Origin: Streptomyces mutomycini
GTDB taxonomy: Bacteria; Actinomycetota; Actinomycetes; Streptomycetales; Streptomycetaceae
Length of the DNA: 42,988 nucleotides
Direction: 5' to 3'
Assembly: GCF_001700505.1 (NCBI RefSeq)
Contig: NZ_MAPV01000155.1
Location: 1 to 42,988, forward strand
Shown: positions 35,380-42,988 of the stretch, piece by piece
Layout of the letters: each line of letters opens with the position of its first letter
Position numbering within the stretch: position 1 is the first letter of the stretch
Made by a program: the position numbers and the translations under genes
The notes under the pieces: model-generated
Database searches by the model: none
Told to the model about the DNA's origin: nothing
Seen by the model: only the letters and a program-made list of their open reading frames with translations

Positions 35380-36738
35380 GGTCAGGCCGAGCGAGCGCAG
35401 AACGCGGTGCTGACCCGGTGCTGGATTGGCGGGCCAGTAGACGTAGCAGACCCCGCCCGTACCCCCTCTGACCTTGCCGGTCGCGTCGTAGCGCTTCGTC
35501 CGGAGCCAGATGTTCTCCCACTCGCGCCGCTGGTAGACGCGGCGCACCGCGTCGTTGGACGGGGATGCCGGGTCGTTGGCGATCACGTCGCCTTCGGCCG
35601 TGAAGCCGATGACTGTCATCAGGTGGCCTGATGTTCCGTAACCCGCCCCCGTCAGCTCGCCCTTCAGGAACGACTGGGACGTTATGACCGGGATGCCCGC
35701 GGCGATCAGCTTCTCGAGGTCGTCGAGCGAACCGAGCCTGGTGACCACCGCGTTCATGTCCTTGTACGTCGAGGCATAGGCGGCGTTGAAGGGCCAGTTG
35801 CCGCATCCCTCGTACTGGTAGTCGAAGGTGTAGCGGGCCGCGTGGCAGACCTGTGGGTCGGCGAGTTCCGGCTTGACCCAGGCCAGGTCCTCGGCGGTCG
35901 GCGTGCGGCCCCAGTACTCCACGATCATCTGCGAGGAGGTGGGGCTGCACCACGCCTCACCACCGTTGTCGTACTCCGGGTACTCCCCCACGTGGACGTT
36001 CTGCGAGTAGCGGGGAACCGCCAGCTCCCGGGTGATGCCGGGAGCGGTCGCGGGGACGGTGAAGCGGTCGGGGACGTCCGAGGCCATGGCGCCGATCCGG
36101 TGGACCGTGGGCGTGAGGCCGGTGCCGGGGGTGCGGTGGAGGGTGAGCCTGAGGCGGTAGGACACGAGCCGCAGTCCGCTCGCCGCGTCGTCCAGGGAGA
36201 AGGTGTCGGTCCAGACCGTGCTCCTGCCGTCGGTCTGGTCGTCCACGGAGGTACGGCGGATGTCCGTGTCACCGGCGGCCCATCGGCCCATCACGTACCA
36301 GGGCGTGTCCGTCCCGTCCGAGTAGCTGCCGCGCAGCTCGATCTGGATCCAGGTACCCGTCGGGGTGTGGGCGTTCCAGGAGGCGATCACCTCGGTGGCG
36401 GGGACGGACGAGCGGTGGACCGGGGAGGTCCAGGTCGCGTAGTCCCAGGTACTGGTCGTGCCGGTGTGCGGGTCGGTGTAGTCGGTGCTTCCGGCGGGCT
36501 TGGCGATCACCAGACCCGGGCGGCGGCCGGCGACGGCGCGGGTCCCCACCGAGGTGCCGCAGCGCCAGTCGGTGTAGGTGGTCCAGAAACGGTTGTCCAC
36601 GAGCGAGGCCGCCGCCGGGGATGAGGAGGTGCGGGAGGGTGCGGCGCTCGCCGGGCCGGCGGAGGCCGCGGCACCCGCGCCGGCCGCTGCCGCGAGCGCG
36701 GCGGTGAGCACGGTTCTGCGTGAAGTCGGTCTTGTCAT
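35377..36738 (-). CDS. Tat-exported C39-like peptidase
   Basis: A 453-residue secreted protein. TSRRTVLTAALAAAAGAGAA is a twin-arginine signal, with cleavage near ASA-A. Residues about 45-235 are a beta-rich substrate or wall-binding region. Residues about 238-453 are a papain-like C39 domain with Cys264 in GEAWCSPTSSQM, His372 in GHLMTVIGF and Asp389 in IANDP. The cysteine peptidase probably works outside the cell; its target is unknown. ATG 36738 follows GGGGGTC. The 3' end reaches the integrase remnant but is intact. Confidence 0.9.
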   Translation of the reverse strand: MTRPTSRRTVLTAALAAAAGAGAAASAGPASAAPSRTSSSPAAASLVDNRFWTTYTDWRCGTSVGTRAVAGRRPGLVIAKPAGSTDYTDPHTGTTSTWDYATWTSPVHRSSVPATEVIASWNAHTPTGTWIQIELRGSYSDGTDTPWYVMGRWAAGDTDIRRTSVDDQTDGRSTVWTDTFSLDDAASGLRLVSYRLRLTLHRTPGTGLTPTVHRIGAMASDVPDRFTVPATAPGITRELAVPRYSQNVHVGEYPEYDNGGEAWCSPTSSQMIVEYWGRTPTAEDLAWVKPELADPQVCHAARYTFDYQYEGCGNWPFNAAYASTYKDMNAVVTRLGSLDDLEKLIAAGIPVITSQSFLKGELTGAGYGTSGHLMTVIGFTAEGDVIANDPASPSNDAVRRVYQRREWENIWLRTKRYDATGKVRGGTGGVCYVYWPANPAPGQHRVLRSLGLT

Positions 36739-36924
36739 GGGCGTGACCCCCGGTCGTTGAGCGGATTGGGGCTGCGGATGCCGAACGTGCGCCAACTATC
36801 GCGGGTCGGGGCCGGATCCTGCCAGTGATTCGTCCCGCGCCGCAGCACCAATATTGGTCTGGTCCACTGGCGTGACCTGCACAGAAGTGAGAAAGGGGCC
36901 CTCAGAACCTCGTAAAGTGGAGAC

Positions 36925-37539
36925 ATGGACGACCTCGCGGACCACGCGCGCAGGCTGCGCTCCCTGCCCCCGTCGTGCGGGCCGGTGCGGCTGATCGCGG
37001 TCGACGGCCACGCGGGGTCGGGCAAGAGCACCTTTTCCGGCCGTCTGGCCTCGGTCCTCGGCGACGCCCCCGTGCTCCGCCTGGACGACCTGGCCACGCA
37101 CGAGGAGCTCTTCTCCTGGACGGACAGACTCCGGGCGCAGGTCCTGGACCCGTTCTCGCGAGGGGAGACCGCGAGATACGCCCCGTACGACTGGACGGCC
37201 CGGCGCTTCGGGCCGCCGCGGACGCTGGAGCCGGCTCCCGTAGTGCTGATCGAGGGGGTGGGGGCGGGCCGCACCGCGGTGCGGCCGTTTCTCGCGGGGC
37301 TGCTGTGGATCGAGGGGGACAGCGAGGCGTCCTGGGAGCGGGGCAGACACCGCGACGGCCCCGGACTTGCGGAGTTCTGGGACGGCTGGACCGCAGCGGA
37401 GCAGCGGCATTTCGACGCCGACCCCTCCTACCCCTTCGCCGATGCGGTGATACGGCGGACACCCGAGGGGTACGTGTGGCTGGAAGGACCTCGCACGACA
37501 GCGGTGGCGAGTCAAATCATCACGGACAGTGAAGCGTGA
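36925..37539 (+). CDS. Uridine-kinase-like P-loop protein
   Basis: A 204-residue NTP-binding protein: P-loop GHAGSGKS (28-35), LRLDDLATHEEL, RYAPYDWTARRFG and VVLIEGVGAGR. It resembles uridine kinase/phosphoribulokinase-type enzymes but is shorter, and the substrate is unproven. ATG 36925 follows GTGGAGAC. Monocistronic: it diverges from the peptidase gene (186 bases) and is followed by a terminator hairpin at 37655. Confidence 0.86.
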   Translation: MDDLADHARRLRSLPPSCGPVRLIAVDGHAGSGKSTFSGRLASVLGDAPVLRLDDLATHEELFSWTDRLRAQVLDPFSRGETARYAPYDWTARRFGPPRTLEPAPVVLIEGVGAGRTAVRPFLAGLLWIEGDSEASWERGRHRDGPGLAEFWDGWTAAEQRHFDADPSYPFADAVIRRTPEGYVWLEGPRTTAVASQIITDSEA

Positions 37540-37654
37540 GGGATGCCAGGGCGCCCGGTGGGTAAAAGCCCGGCAGGCGCCCCAACTCGGCTTGACCGAG
37601 GGGCGGTACAGGTCTTACGTTCTCAATGTGCGGCTTTTCGAAGCCCCCGCAGAC

Positions 37655-37694
37655 ACGAAGCCCCCGGTTGTTCCCCCGTGACCGGGGGCTTCGT
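37655..37694. terminator. Terminator after the kinase-like gene
   Basis: ACGAAGCCCCCGGT (37655-37668) and ACCGGGGGCTTCGT (37681-37694) are perfect 14-bp arms around a 12-base loop. Confidence 0.85.
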
Positions 37695-37768
37695 TCTGCC
37701 CTCCCGCCCGAGTGCGGCAAGCCTTTCGATCACCCTCGGTCACCGCCCCTGAAGCGCCGGTATCGCAC

Positions 37769-37798
37769 TTAACCGCTCACTCCCTGTACAGGTACGAT
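37769..37798 (+). promoter_or_regulatory. Candidate promoter of the AAA+ gene
   Basis: TTAACC (37769-37774), 18 bases, TACGAT (37793-37798). The -10 box is good and the -35 weak. The transcript would begin about 100 bases before the chosen start. Confidence 0.45.
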
Positions 37799-37906
37799 GC
37801 CTCTCGGGTGCGGTCAATTCCCTTCCCCAGCACGGTGATTAGGTGCGCCGCGATGGGCATGCTGTGCGGGCGGGACATTCCGGGGGCACGCTTTGTGGGG
37901 GACCTG

Positions 37907-39814
37907 ATGGACATCGGCACGCCGGGCATGCAGGCCCCGGCCGACCTTGCCTGGCTGCGCGGAGTGGACGCCTACACCATGGGCGCGTACCCGCAGGCCG
38001 AGGAGGAGTTCAGAAACGCGGTCCGGCTGGATCCCGGCATGGCGGACGGCTGGCTCGGTCTGCACGCGCTGCGGATCGACACCACCACGGCACTGTTACG
38101 CATGTACCGCCATCGCGACCGCTTCGGTGAGCAGCGCACCCGTCATCGCCGCACGCTCAACTCGTGGTACTGGCTCGGTTGGTGGGTGCAGCCGGTGCTG
38201 GAGAGCCCGCGCGATCTGCTCCTCGCGCACGCCTCGCACTGGCTGGACGGCCGCCATGTCCCGGAACTGGACCGGGCGTTGGCGGGCCTGCCGCCCGTCG
38301 ACACCGATGCCCAGGTGCGGTTCCTGCACGCCTGCCGCTCCTATCTGGTCAAGGACTGGGAGCAGTTGGTGCGCACCACCGAGCAGCTCATCGAGGATCC
38401 GCTGCTCGGCATCGAGGCGGGTCTCTTCGGTGGCATGGCACGGGTGCGTCTGGAGATGTACGGGCAGGCGGAGCCCCTGCTGTCCGCCGCGCTGATGCGC
38501 TGCCGCAGCGAGCAGCCGCAGCGCAAGGAGCTGCGCTACTGGCTGGCGCGGGCCCACGAGGGCACCGGCCGCAGCGCGGCGGCGCTGCCGCTGTACCGGG
38601 CGGTGCACCGTGTGGACCCGGCGTTCATGGATACCTCGGCCAGACTCGCGGCGATTTCCGAGGGGGACGGCTACGACGAGGCCGCCGATCTCGCCCCGGT
38701 GTCGCTGGCGGGCTTCGGTTCGGACGGCACGGGCGTGGAGACCCGGACCGACGGGGAAACGGCGCTCGGCACTGACCTGGTGGACGGCCCCGAGCCCTGG
38801 CTCGGCGGCGCCCCGCAGGGCCTGTCCACAGGTGTGGTGCCACCGTCCGGGCCCGGCGGTGACGGCGCGCGGCGGAAGCCGGGTGCGCCGCGGGCAGCCG
38901 CTTTCCCGGCGGGGCCGAGCGACCCTGTGATGCTCGCGGAGGCCTTGGCCAAGCTGGAGCGCATGGTCGGGCTCGACCCCGTGAAACGTCAGGTCAAAGC
39001 CCTGTCCGCCCAGCTGAACATGGCGCGGCTGCGGGCGGAGCAGGGGCTGCCGGTGCAGCCGCCGAAGCGCCATTTCGTCTTCTCGGGCCCGTCCGGGACG
39101 GGCAAGACCACGGTCGCCCGCATCCTGGGCCGGGTGTTCTACGCACTCGGGCTGCTGGGCGGCGACCACCTGGTGGAGGCCCAACGCTCCGACCTGGTAG
39201 GCGAGTTCCTCGGACAGACTGCGGTGAAGGCCAACGAGCTGATTGATTCGGCGCTCGGCGGGGTGCTGTTCGTGGACGAGGCGTACAGCCTCTCCAACTC
39301 CGGTTACAGCAAGGGCGACGCGTACGGCGACGAGGCCCTGCAGGTGCTCCTCAAACGGGCCGAGGACAACAGGGACCACCTGGTCGTCATCCTCGCCGGC
39401 TACCCGGAGGGCATGGACCGGCTGCTCTCCACCAATCCGGGGCTCTCCTCACGCTTCACCACGCGCGTCGACTTCCCGAGCTACCGCCCCCTCGAGCTCA
39501 CCGCGATAGGCAGGGTGCTGGCCTCCGACAACGGCGACGTGTGGGACGAGGAGTCCCACGACGAACTGCGCAGCATCAGCGGACACGTGGTCGAGCAGGG
39601 CTGGATCGACGAGCTGGGCAACGGCCGTTTCCTGCGCACCCTGTACGAGAAGAGCTGCGCCTACCGCGATCTTCGGCTGTCCGGTTACGCCGCCGCGCCG
39701 ACCCGGGACGATCTGGCCACCCTGCGGCTGCCGGATCTGATGCAGGCGTACGGCGAGGTGCTGTCGGGGCGCGGTCCGGTGGGCCGGGGGAAGCAGGACC
39801 CCGGGGCCCTGTGA
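37907..39814 (+). CDS. EccA-like TPR-AAA+ ATPase (CbxX/CfqX family)
   Basis: A 635-residue cytoplasmic ATPase. The N-terminal 250 residues are TPR-like helices (YPQAEEEFRNAVRLDPGMAD; GRSAAALPLYRAVHRVDPAF). A Gly/Pro-rich linker leads to an AAA+ module with GPSGTGKTTVAR (about 393-404), Walker B LFVDEA and the arginine finger region GLSSRF. This layout is that of EccA, the ATPase of type VII secretion, and of CbxX-type rubisco activases. No ESX genes are visible nearby, so a separate job is likely. ATG 37907 is preferred because GGGGGACC lies just before it; 37853 is possible. It converges with a CNNM gene. Confidence 0.9.
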   Translation: MDIGTPGMQAPADLAWLRGVDAYTMGAYPQAEEEFRNAVRLDPGMADGWLGLHALRIDTTTALLRMYRHRDRFGEQRTRHRRTLNSWYWLGWWVQPVLESPRDLLLAHASHWLDGRHVPELDRALAGLPPVDTDAQVRFLHACRSYLVKDWEQLVRTTEQLIEDPLLGIEAGLFGGMARVRLEMYGQAEPLLSAALMRCRSEQPQRKELRYWLARAHEGTGRSAAALPLYRAVHRVDPAFMDTSARLAAISEGDGYDEAADLAPVSLAGFGSDGTGVETRTDGETALGTDLVDGPEPWLGGAPQGLSTGVVPPSGPGGDGARRKPGAPRAAAFPAGPSDPVMLAEALAKLERMVGLDPVKRQVKALSAQLNMARLRAEQGLPVQPPKRHFVFSGPSGTGKTTVARILGRVFYALGLLGGDHLVEAQRSDLVGEFLGQTAVKANELIDSALGGVLFVDEAYSLSNSGYSKGDAYGDEALQVLLKRAEDNRDHLVVILAGYPEGMDRLLSTNPGLSSRFTTRVDFPSYRPLELTAIGRVLASDNGDVWDEESHDELRSISGHVVEQGWIDELGNGRFLRTLYEKSCAYRDLRLSGYAAAPTRDDLATLRLPDLMQAYGEVLSGRGPVGRGKQDPGAL

Positions 39815-39833
39815 ACCCGGGTCTTGCCGAAAG

Positions 39834-39867
39834 GCCGCCGGACGGTCCGGTGGGACCGCCCGGCGGC
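39834..39867. terminator. Bidirectional terminator between the AAA+ and CNNM genes
   Basis: GCCGCCGG-A-CGGTCC (39834-39848) pairs with GGACCG-C-CCGGCGGC (39853-39867) apart from one mismatch, with a 4-base loop. Confidence 0.8.
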
Positions 39868-39886
39868 GGGGATCAGCTGGGCGCAG

Positions 39887-40972
39887 TCACCCCGCGGGTG
39901 CCATCGCCTTCGGCGCCTCCACAGTGCGGCGGGGCACAAAGACGCGGTGGGCCGGGTCGCGGACCTCGCCCACGAGCATCTCAAGGACGTCCTCCATGGC
40001 GACCAAGCCGAGCACCTTGCCCGAGGCGTCGGCGACCTGCGCGAGATGCGTGGCCGCACGTCGCATGACCGTCAGGGCGTCGTCCAGGGGGAGTTCCGCC
40101 CGCACGGTGGCCATCGGACGCCAGATCTGCTGGGGAACGGCACGCTCGCCGTCCTCCAGCTCCAGGACGTCCTTGACGTGCAGATAGCCCATGAACGGGC
40201 CGCCGCCCTCCGCACAGACGGGAAAGCGCGAGTAGCCGGTCCTCACGGTCAGCTCCTCCACACGGCGCGGGGTGACTGACGGGTCCACCGTCACCAGGGA
40301 CGCCCGGTCGAGCAGAACATCGGTGACGGGCCTGCTGCCCAGCTCGAGGGCGTCCCCGAGCCGTTCCTGTGCCTCCGGTTCCAGCAGGCCGGCCATGCCC
40401 GCGTCCTCCACCAGGCGGTTGAGCTGCTCACTGGTGAAGACGGCCTCGACCTCGTCCTTGGGCTCGACCTTGAAGAGCCTCAGCACGAGATTGGCGCACG
40501 CCCCGAGCGCGGAGGTGACGGGCCTGCAGAGCCGGGCGAACCCGACCAGGCCGGGGCTGAGCCACATCGCGGTCTTCTCGGGAGCGGCCATCGCCAGGTT
40601 CTTCGGGACCATCTCGCCGATGACGAGATGGAGGAAGACCACGGAGACGAGGGCGACCGCGAAGCCGAGCGGGTGGACGAGCCCCTCGGGCACGTGCGCG
40701 GCGTGGAAGACCGGTTCCAGGAGATGCGCGACGGTCGGCTCGGCGACCGCGCCGAGCGTGAGGGAGCAGATGGTGATGCCGAACTGTGCGGCGGCCATCA
40801 TCTGCGGCAGGTTCTCCAGGCCGTACAGGACCTGTCTGGCCCGGCTCGACCCGCCTGCCGCGAGCGGTTCGACCTGGCTGCGCCGTACGGAGACGAGCGC
40901 GAATTCGGCGCCGACGAAGAAGCCGTTCGCCAGCACGAGGAGACCGGCGAGGACCAGCTGTACGAGGCTCAT
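39887..40972 (-). CDS. CNNM/CorC-type membrane protein (short form)
   Basis: A 361-residue protein with the CNNM membrane domain (residues 1-190: ANGFFVGAEFALVSVRRSQV, GITICSLTLGAVAEP, VIGEMVPKNLA) and a CBS pair (about 210-335: YSRFPVCAEGGGPFMGYLHV, KVLGLVAMEDVLEMLVGEV). Relatives transport Mg2+ or Co2+ or regulate such transport. It lacks the C-terminal CorC/HlyC domain that its neighbour has. Its ATG overlaps the stop of the longer paralogue by four bases. Confidence 0.92.
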   Translation of the reverse strand: MSLVQLVLAGLLVLANGFFVGAEFALVSVRRSQVEPLAAGGSSRARQVLYGLENLPQMMAAAQFGITICSLTLGAVAEPTVAHLLEPVFHAAHVPEGLVHPLGFAVALVSVVFLHLVIGEMVPKNLAMAAPEKTAMWLSPGLVGFARLCRPVTSALGACANLVLRLFKVEPKDEVEAVFTSEQLNRLVEDAGMAGLLEPEAQERLGDALELGSRPVTDVLLDRASLVTVDPSVTPRRVEELTVRTGYSRFPVCAEGGGPFMGYLHVKDVLELEDGERAVPQQIWRPMATVRAELPLDDALTVMRRAATHLAQVADASGKVLGLVAMEDVLEMLVGEVRDPAHRVFVPRRTVEAPKAMAPAG

Positions 40973-42363
40973 CGCACGGCCTCCAGCAGATCCTGGGTCA
41001 GCCGCTCCGGCCGCTCCGGCTTCTCCGGCCGTTCAGCCGGGGGTGCCGGTACGTCGTTCAGCCGGACGAAGCGGACCTGCTCGGCACGGTAGTGGCCGAC
41101 CTGGCGGACGGAGACCCGCCAGCCTGGCAGTTCGGCGCGGTCACCCGGTGCGGGGATGCGCCCCAGCAGATCGGCGACCAGCCCCGCCACGGTCTCGTAC
41201 GGCCCTTCGGGTACGTCAAGGCCTATCCGCAGCAGGGTGAGCACCCGGGTGCTGCCCTCCACGTCCCATCCGGCCCGTCCGTCGTCGGCGACGACGGACG
41301 TCAGCTCGGGTCGGTCGGCGCCTTCGGCGTCGTGCTCGTCCCTGACCTCGCCGACGAGTTCCTCGATGATGTCCTCGAGGGTGACGACACCGGCGGTGCC
41401 GCCGTACTCGTCGACCACGACGGCGATCGGCTGCTCGCTGCGCAGCCGCTTGAGCAGCTGTTCGACGGGCAGGGTCTCCGGCACCAGGAGCGGCGCAACG
41501 GCGATCCGGCTCACCGGGGTCCGCAGCCGGTCCTGGGAGGGGACGGCCAGCGCGTTCTTGAGGTGGACCATGCCGACGACCTCGTCGATGCGGTCCCGGT
41601 AGACGGGAAAGCGGGACAGGCCAGTGGCCCGCGTGAGGTTGAGGACGTCCGCCGCGGTCGCCGACGACTGCAGGGCGCTGACCTTCACCCGCGGGGTCAT
41701 GACGTGCTGCGCGGTGAGTCCGGCGAGGGACAGGGTCCGCACGAAGAGATCGGCGGTGTCCTGCTCCAGGGTGCCGGCCTCGGCGGAGTGCCGGGCCAGG
41801 GAGACGAGTTCACCGGGCGTCCTGGCGGAGGCGAGTTCGGCGGTGGGTTCGACACCCAGGAGCCTCACCAGCCGGTTCGCCACGGCGTTCAGTGCGGTGA
41901 TCACCGGTCGGAAGAGGGCGGAGAAGCGGTGCTGGGGCCCGGCGACGAAACGGGCGACCTGGAGCGGCCGGGAGACCGCCCAGTTCTTCGGCACCAGCTC
42001 GCCGACCACCATCTGCACGGCGGAGGCGAAGAGCATGCCGATCACGACGCTCACCCCGGGAACGGCCCCTGAGGGCAGTCCGGTGGCGGTGAGCGGTCCG
42101 GCGAGCAGCTGGGCGAGCGCCGGTTCGGCGAGCATGCCGACGACCAGCGAGGTGATGGTGATGCCGAGCTGGGTTCCGGAGAGCTGGAAGGAGAGTTCTC
42201 GCAGGGCGGCGACGACGGTGCGCGCCCGGTGGTCGCCTTCGGCGGCGGCGCGTTCGGCGTCCGGCCGTTCCACTGTGACGAGCCCGAATTCGGCTGCCAC
42301 GAAGAATCCGTTGGCGAGGATGAGAAGGAATGCCGCGAGGAGCAGCAACAGGGGGGTGGTCAT
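40969..42363 (-). CDS. CNNM/CorC-type membrane protein (long form)
   Basis: A 464-residue hemolysin-C/CorC-type protein: CNNM membrane domain (ANGFFVAAEFGLVTVERPDA, GITITSLVVGMLAEP, VVGELVPKNWA), CBS pair (LSRFPVYRDRIDEVVGMVHL; PIAVVVDEYGGTAGVVTLED) and a C-terminal CorC/HlyC domain (WDVEGSTRVLTLLRIG; VAGLVADLLGRIPAPGDRAE). ATG 42363 follows CCGGAGG. It is translationally coupled to the short form, so the two may form a heteromer. Probably divalent-cation efflux or homeostasis. Confidence 0.94.
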   Translation of the reverse strand: MTTPLLLLLAAFLLILANGFFVAAEFGLVTVERPDAERAAAEGDHRARTVVAALRELSFQLSGTQLGITITSLVVGMLAEPALAQLLAGPLTATGLPSGAVPGVSVVIGMLFASAVQMVVGELVPKNWAVSRPLQVARFVAGPQHRFSALFRPVITALNAVANRLVRLLGVEPTAELASARTPGELVSLARHSAEAGTLEQDTADLFVRTLSLAGLTAQHVMTPRVKVSALQSSATAADVLNLTRATGLSRFPVYRDRIDEVVGMVHLKNALAVPSQDRLRTPVSRIAVAPLLVPETLPVEQLLKRLRSEQPIAVVVDEYGGTAGVVTLEDIIEELVGEVRDEHDAEGADRPELTSVVADDGRAGWDVEGSTRVLTLLRIGLDVPEGPYETVAGLVADLLGRIPAPGDRAELPGWRVSVRQVGHYRAEQVRFVRLNDVPAPPAERPEKPERPERLTQDLLEAVR

Positions 42364-42553
42364 GCCGCCGCCTCCGGAGAGAGGGCGGCGCAGGTACTAC
42401 CGGACGATCCGTCCATTGCTGGAGGGAGTCACTCCTTGAGTCGCAGGAATGTGCCCCGCGGGCCTCGAAGGCCTTCTGGTGCGGGGCGGGGCGCACACCC
42501 GGTGCGCCACCGGTCCCAGAATAATCGGGATCGGGCCGTACTGGGCAGGGGGC

Positions 42554-42988
42554 TCAGCTGTTCTCCGTGACGTCGTTCACTCCGCTGCCGTGGAACTCGG
42601 CGAGGGCGCGGAGTGTCCGCGCGTCCCTGATGGCCCGTTCCCTGGCGAGTCCGGGCTGGATGCCGAGGGCGGGCATGCTGGTGCCGTCGCTGAGATCGAG
42701 GAAGACCCAGGGGTCACCGGCGCGCAGATTGACGCGGAGGATCTCCGCCCAGGCGAGGCGGCGGGTGCGGGTGATGTTGACCACCGTGATCCCCGCCTCG
42801 TCGGCGGTGATGCGGGGCCGGCTGAGCAGGGCGAGGACGCCGAAGAAGAGCAGGGCGACGAAGACGAAGCTGGTCCGCTCCCCCGCGCTGAGGTTCTCCA
42901 GGATCATCGCGACCGCGGTGATGACGACGAACATCGCCGCCCCGACGGCCAGCAGGACCACCCGGGTGAGGGTGGGGCGGAAGGTGGC
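42554..42988 (-). CDS. Membrane protein with PH-like domain, 5' end outside the window
   Basis: At least 144 residues, open to the window edge. Two hydrophobic segments (VVLLAVGAAMFVVITAVAMI; FVFVALLFFGVLALL) are followed by a PH-like domain of the bacterial bPH_6 style (ITADEAGITVVNITRTRRLA, WAEILRVNLRAGDPWVFLDL). The frame reads on past GTG 42961 with plausible residues (ATFRPTLTR), so the true start is probably beyond 42988. Role unknown. It ends 190 bases upstream of the CNNM operon on the same strand. Confidence 0.78.
   Translation of the reverse strand, partial: ATFRPTLTRVVLLAVGAAMFVVITAVAMILENLSAGERTSFVFVALLFFGVLALLSRPRITADEAGITVVNITRTRRLAWAEILRVNLRAGDPWVFLDLSDGTSMPALGIQPGLARERAIRDARTLRALAEFHGSGVNDVTENS

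Noticed and set aside
37540..37654. Possible tRNA or riboswitch after the kinase-like gene
   Set aside because: GC-rich inverted bits are present, but no cloverleaf, anticodon arm or known aptamer pattern could be drawn.
42364..42553. Mg2+ riboswitch (M-box) before the CNNM operon
   Set aside because: The 190-base leader has small hairpins but not the conserved M-box core.

Overview
The window is high-GC actinobacterial DNA and almost certainly from a Streptomyces chromosome. Supporting evidence: strong GC3 codon bias, GTG/TTG starts with purine-rich ribosome sites, a sigma-R type promoter, a DasR-like box, and gene order. From memory, the left 16 kb follows the S. coelicolor SCO1415-SCO1431 neighbourhood: smeA-sffA, a YczR/YczE pair, a glycerophosphodiesterase, an MFS protein, rbpA, fxsA, ppm1, an amidohydrolase, an Lrp regulator, an acyl-CoA dehydrogenase, a GH18 chitinase and an SCO1431-family peptide. 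No search was run, so names rest on motifs and remembered families.

Layout. 1-760: a 174-bp palindromic repeat and an ankyrin protein. 1087-2935: the sporulation pair smeA-sffA. 2967-7414: a MocR/YczR regulator diverging from a YczE-GDPD pair, then an MFS permease. 7411-9582: rbpA with a canonical sigma-R promoter, facing a ppm1-fxsA pair across a 42-bp palindrome. 10117-16327: amidohydrolase, Lrp, small proteins, acyl-CoA dehydrogenase, and a chitinase with a DasR-like promoter. 16833-21464: an imine-reductase-like oxidoreductase diverging from a large SARP/AfsR-like regulator that carries a frameshift. 21905-25230: a four-gene operon (ribbon-helix-helix protein, DUF4097 protein, ABC ATPase, ABC permease) preceded by an array of TGGYGCCA-type repeats.

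25231-35376 is accessory and eroded. It holds remnants of a universal stress protein, an ATP-dependent DNA ligase, an IS5-type transposase and a tyrosine integrase. The intact genes there are an HTH-flavin protein and a CBS-BON protein (dormancy type), and an XRE-cupin regulator diverging from an EamA-PaiB-B3/B4 operon. Its centrepiece is a complete 2.9-kb ISL3-type element (31229-34157) with 23-bp inverted ends and an exact 8-bp target duplication. That element carries a dead transposase and an apparently intact peptidase E-like passenger gene.

35377-42988 returns to core-like DNA: a Tat-exported C39-type peptidase, a uridine-kinase-like P-loop protein, an EccA-like TPR-AAA+ ATPase, two overlapping CNNM/CorC genes, and a membrane PH-like protein cut by the window end. 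I saw no rRNA, tRNA or CRISPR.
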